Shown here in pieces: positions 62,923 through 64,000 of a DNA stretch of 64,000 nucleotides. The stretch's first letter is position 1. Every line of letters begins with the position of its first letter. Source of the DNA: Gammaproteobacteria bacterium (GTDB lineage Bacteria > Pseudomonadota > Gammaproteobacteria > JAUIAT01); the NCBI GenBank assembly GCA_030425295.1, contig JAUIAT010000002.1:1-64000 (forward strand). Reading direction: 5' to 3'. Made by a program: the position numbers and the translations under genes. The notes under the pieces are model-generated. The model had not been told where the DNA came from and searched no databases. It was given only the letters and a program-made list of their open reading frames with translations.

Positions 62923-64000
62923 CTAATCCCAAAATTGCTTGTGTGATTCTCGGTATAAAGTTTTATTAAAAATACCCTTAAGGAAAGTAAATTTCACCAT
63001 TCCTGAGCTTGCTGTATTTTCTGCCTCAGCATTAATTTGCCTATACCTTCTGACAACAACCTTGCTAGGAAACCGAAATCTATTATGAAACCCTGTAGAA
63101 TAGACTACATATTTAGGTTTCACAAAATCAAGAAACTTCTGACTAGATGAAGTCCTGCTCCCATGGTGAGGGGCAACAATAACTGATGACTTTAAGGCTG
63201 GCCCATATTTTATAGCAAGAGTTTTCTCGGCTGGCTTTTCTATATCACCAGTCAAGAGAACTGACTTTCCATCATTGCCAACCTTTAATACACATGATGA
63301 ATTATTACCCTCATAGTGCATAGTATATGGGTATAAAACTTTAAAATTAACGCCATCCCAATTCCAATGCTGACCTGCCATACAATGCAAAGATTTATGA
63401 TTTTTAATCTTCCAAGGAACACTTGTTAACACTTTATTGACCTTAAAATCATTTAACAAATAATCTGCCCCTCCGATATGATCATTATCGCCGTGACTTA
63501 CAATCATAATATCTATTTTGCTATTACCTGAGTCTCTTAAAAAAGGAGCAACAACAGCGCTCCCCATATCAAAATTTGGCCCAAACTTTGGGCCTGTATC
63601 AAACACCAAAACATGCTTTTTAGTTTGTACAATAGTAGCCAGCCCCTGCCCCACATCCAACACATCCAGTTCGAACTCACCATGCGAAAGTGAACTTTTA
63701 GACAAAACAAATAAAGGTAGCAAACCAATAACACCTAAGTATTTAAATTTTAACTTTTTAGGAGAAAGTAATATTGCTACTCCTATCATAGCAAATATTA
63801 ACTTCCAGAATGATGGAGTCTGCTCCTGCCAAATACTAAATTTAAAATTTGCCAAAGGAGCCAAAATTAACCATAACAACTCCAGTGACTCATTGGCTAG
63901 ATAAAAAACCATACTAGCAATATCAGTGCTAAGTTTACTAGAAACTAAACCTATTAATGATAAAGGCATTACGACAAAACTCATCCAAGGAACTGATATA
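62923..64000 (-). CDS. comEC: ComEC/Rec2 family DNA uptake protein, C-terminal part (5' end outside window)
   Basis: The frame is open to the right edge without a start, so the 5' part is missing. The visible 359 residues begin ISVPWMSFVVMPLSLIGL, the competence-domain transmembrane end, then membrane segments, then a metallo-beta-lactamase domain with ELDVLDVGQGLATIVQ, SHGDNDHIGG (HxDxDH), LLTGDIEK and VIVAPHHGSRTS. ComEC forms the inner-membrane channel for transforming DNA. The HxDxDH motif is intact, as in ComEC with nuclease-like domain. Natural competence can therefore not be excluded. Confidence 0.93.
   Translation of the reverse strand, partial: ISVPWMSFVVMPLSLIGLVSSKLSTDIASMVFYLANESLELLWLILAPLANFKFSIWQEQTPSFWKLIFAMIGVAILLSPKKLKFKYLGVIGLLPLFVLSKSSLSHGEFELDVLDVGQGLATIVQTKKHVLVFDTGPKFGPNFDMGSAVVAPFLRDSGNSKIDIMIVSHGDNDHIGGADYLLNDFKVNKVLTSVPWKIKNHKSLHCMAGQHWNWDGVNFKVLYPYTMHYEGNNSSCVLKVGNDGKSVLLTGDIEKPAEKTLAIKYGPALKSSVIVAPHHGSRTSSSQKFLDFVKPKYVVYSTGFHNRFRFPSKVVVRRYRQINAEAENTASSGMVKFTFLKGIFNKTLYRESHKQFWD

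Noticed and set aside
63518-63904. A 128-codon plus-strand frame
   Set aside because: It is antisense to comEC, whose HxDxDH motif fixes the coding strand.

Overview
The window comes from an A+T-rich gammaproteobacterial chromosome that looks most like the Legionellales (Legionella/Coxiella/Berkiella-type intracellular bacteria). The seen basis is conserved gammaproteobacterial gene order (recA-recX-alaS-csrA-tRNA-Ser-tRNA-Arg; gmk-rpoZ-spoT-recG; divergent bamD/rluD; mfd-csiV), an lssY-type DedA-PAP2-LssY fusion, a pyrophosphate-type phosphofructokinase, no recognisable LexA box before recA, and several large orphan proteins with ankyrin or octotricopeptide-like repeats that resemble secreted effectors. 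The genus is inference; no 16S rRNA gene is present.

Layout. 1-920: 5' part of a minus-strand gene made of 45-residue repeats, running off the left edge. 1022-8520: a small orphan, an ABC-F ATPase, a complete miniature inverted-repeat element (3539-3703) and a 1583-residue helicase-ankyrin protein. 8699-14135: two tRNAs, csrA, alaS, recX, recA and a third tRNA. 14264-22812: orphan genes mixed with lplA, lssY and pfk. 22843-32923: mfd, csiV, queD, rpmE, dusA, recJ, an Mth938-type gene and nadE. 32940-35139: a small secreted protein, bamD and rluD. 35289-44163: a minus-strand pyrimidine block, carA-carB-pyrB-pyrI-pyrC-pyrE-pyrF, lacking only pyrD for the route to UMP. 44428-46240: two orphans. 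46311-54301: recG, an L,D-transpeptidase, ridA, spoT, rpoZ, gmk and yicC. 54444-60690: a small secreted protein, an RND efflux pair and an acyl-activating enzyme. 60672-64000: a beta-CASP metallohydrolase, an intergenic repeat array, an orphan and the 3' part of comEC.

How parts work together. carAB, pyrB/pyrI, pyrC and pyrEF supply UMP. spoT, rpoZ, gmk and csrA touch stringent and post-transcriptional control. recA, recX, recG, recJ and mfd are repair genes spread through the window. The orphan proteins (repeat protein, helicase-ankyrin protein, the 275-, 767-, 544- and 118-residue proteins) are candidates for host-directed proteins; some carry basic nuclear-localisation-like runs or acidic, Glu-rich C-termini of the kind used by Dot/Icm substrates. 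That role is inference.

The most notable points are: (1) repeat-derived DNA inserted in frame in two housekeeping genes, recG (about residues 351-399) and carB (about residues 8-55, with 7-residue tandem repeats), and related to intergenic palindromes in the same window; this parallels the Rickettsia palindromic elements; (2) a dispersed miniature element with one complete copy and at least six decayed ones; (3) pyrE/pyrF and carA/carB that read like the eukaryotic UMP synthase and CAD enzymes; (4) the long repeat gene at the left edge. No transposase, integrase, prophage or CRISPR array was seen.
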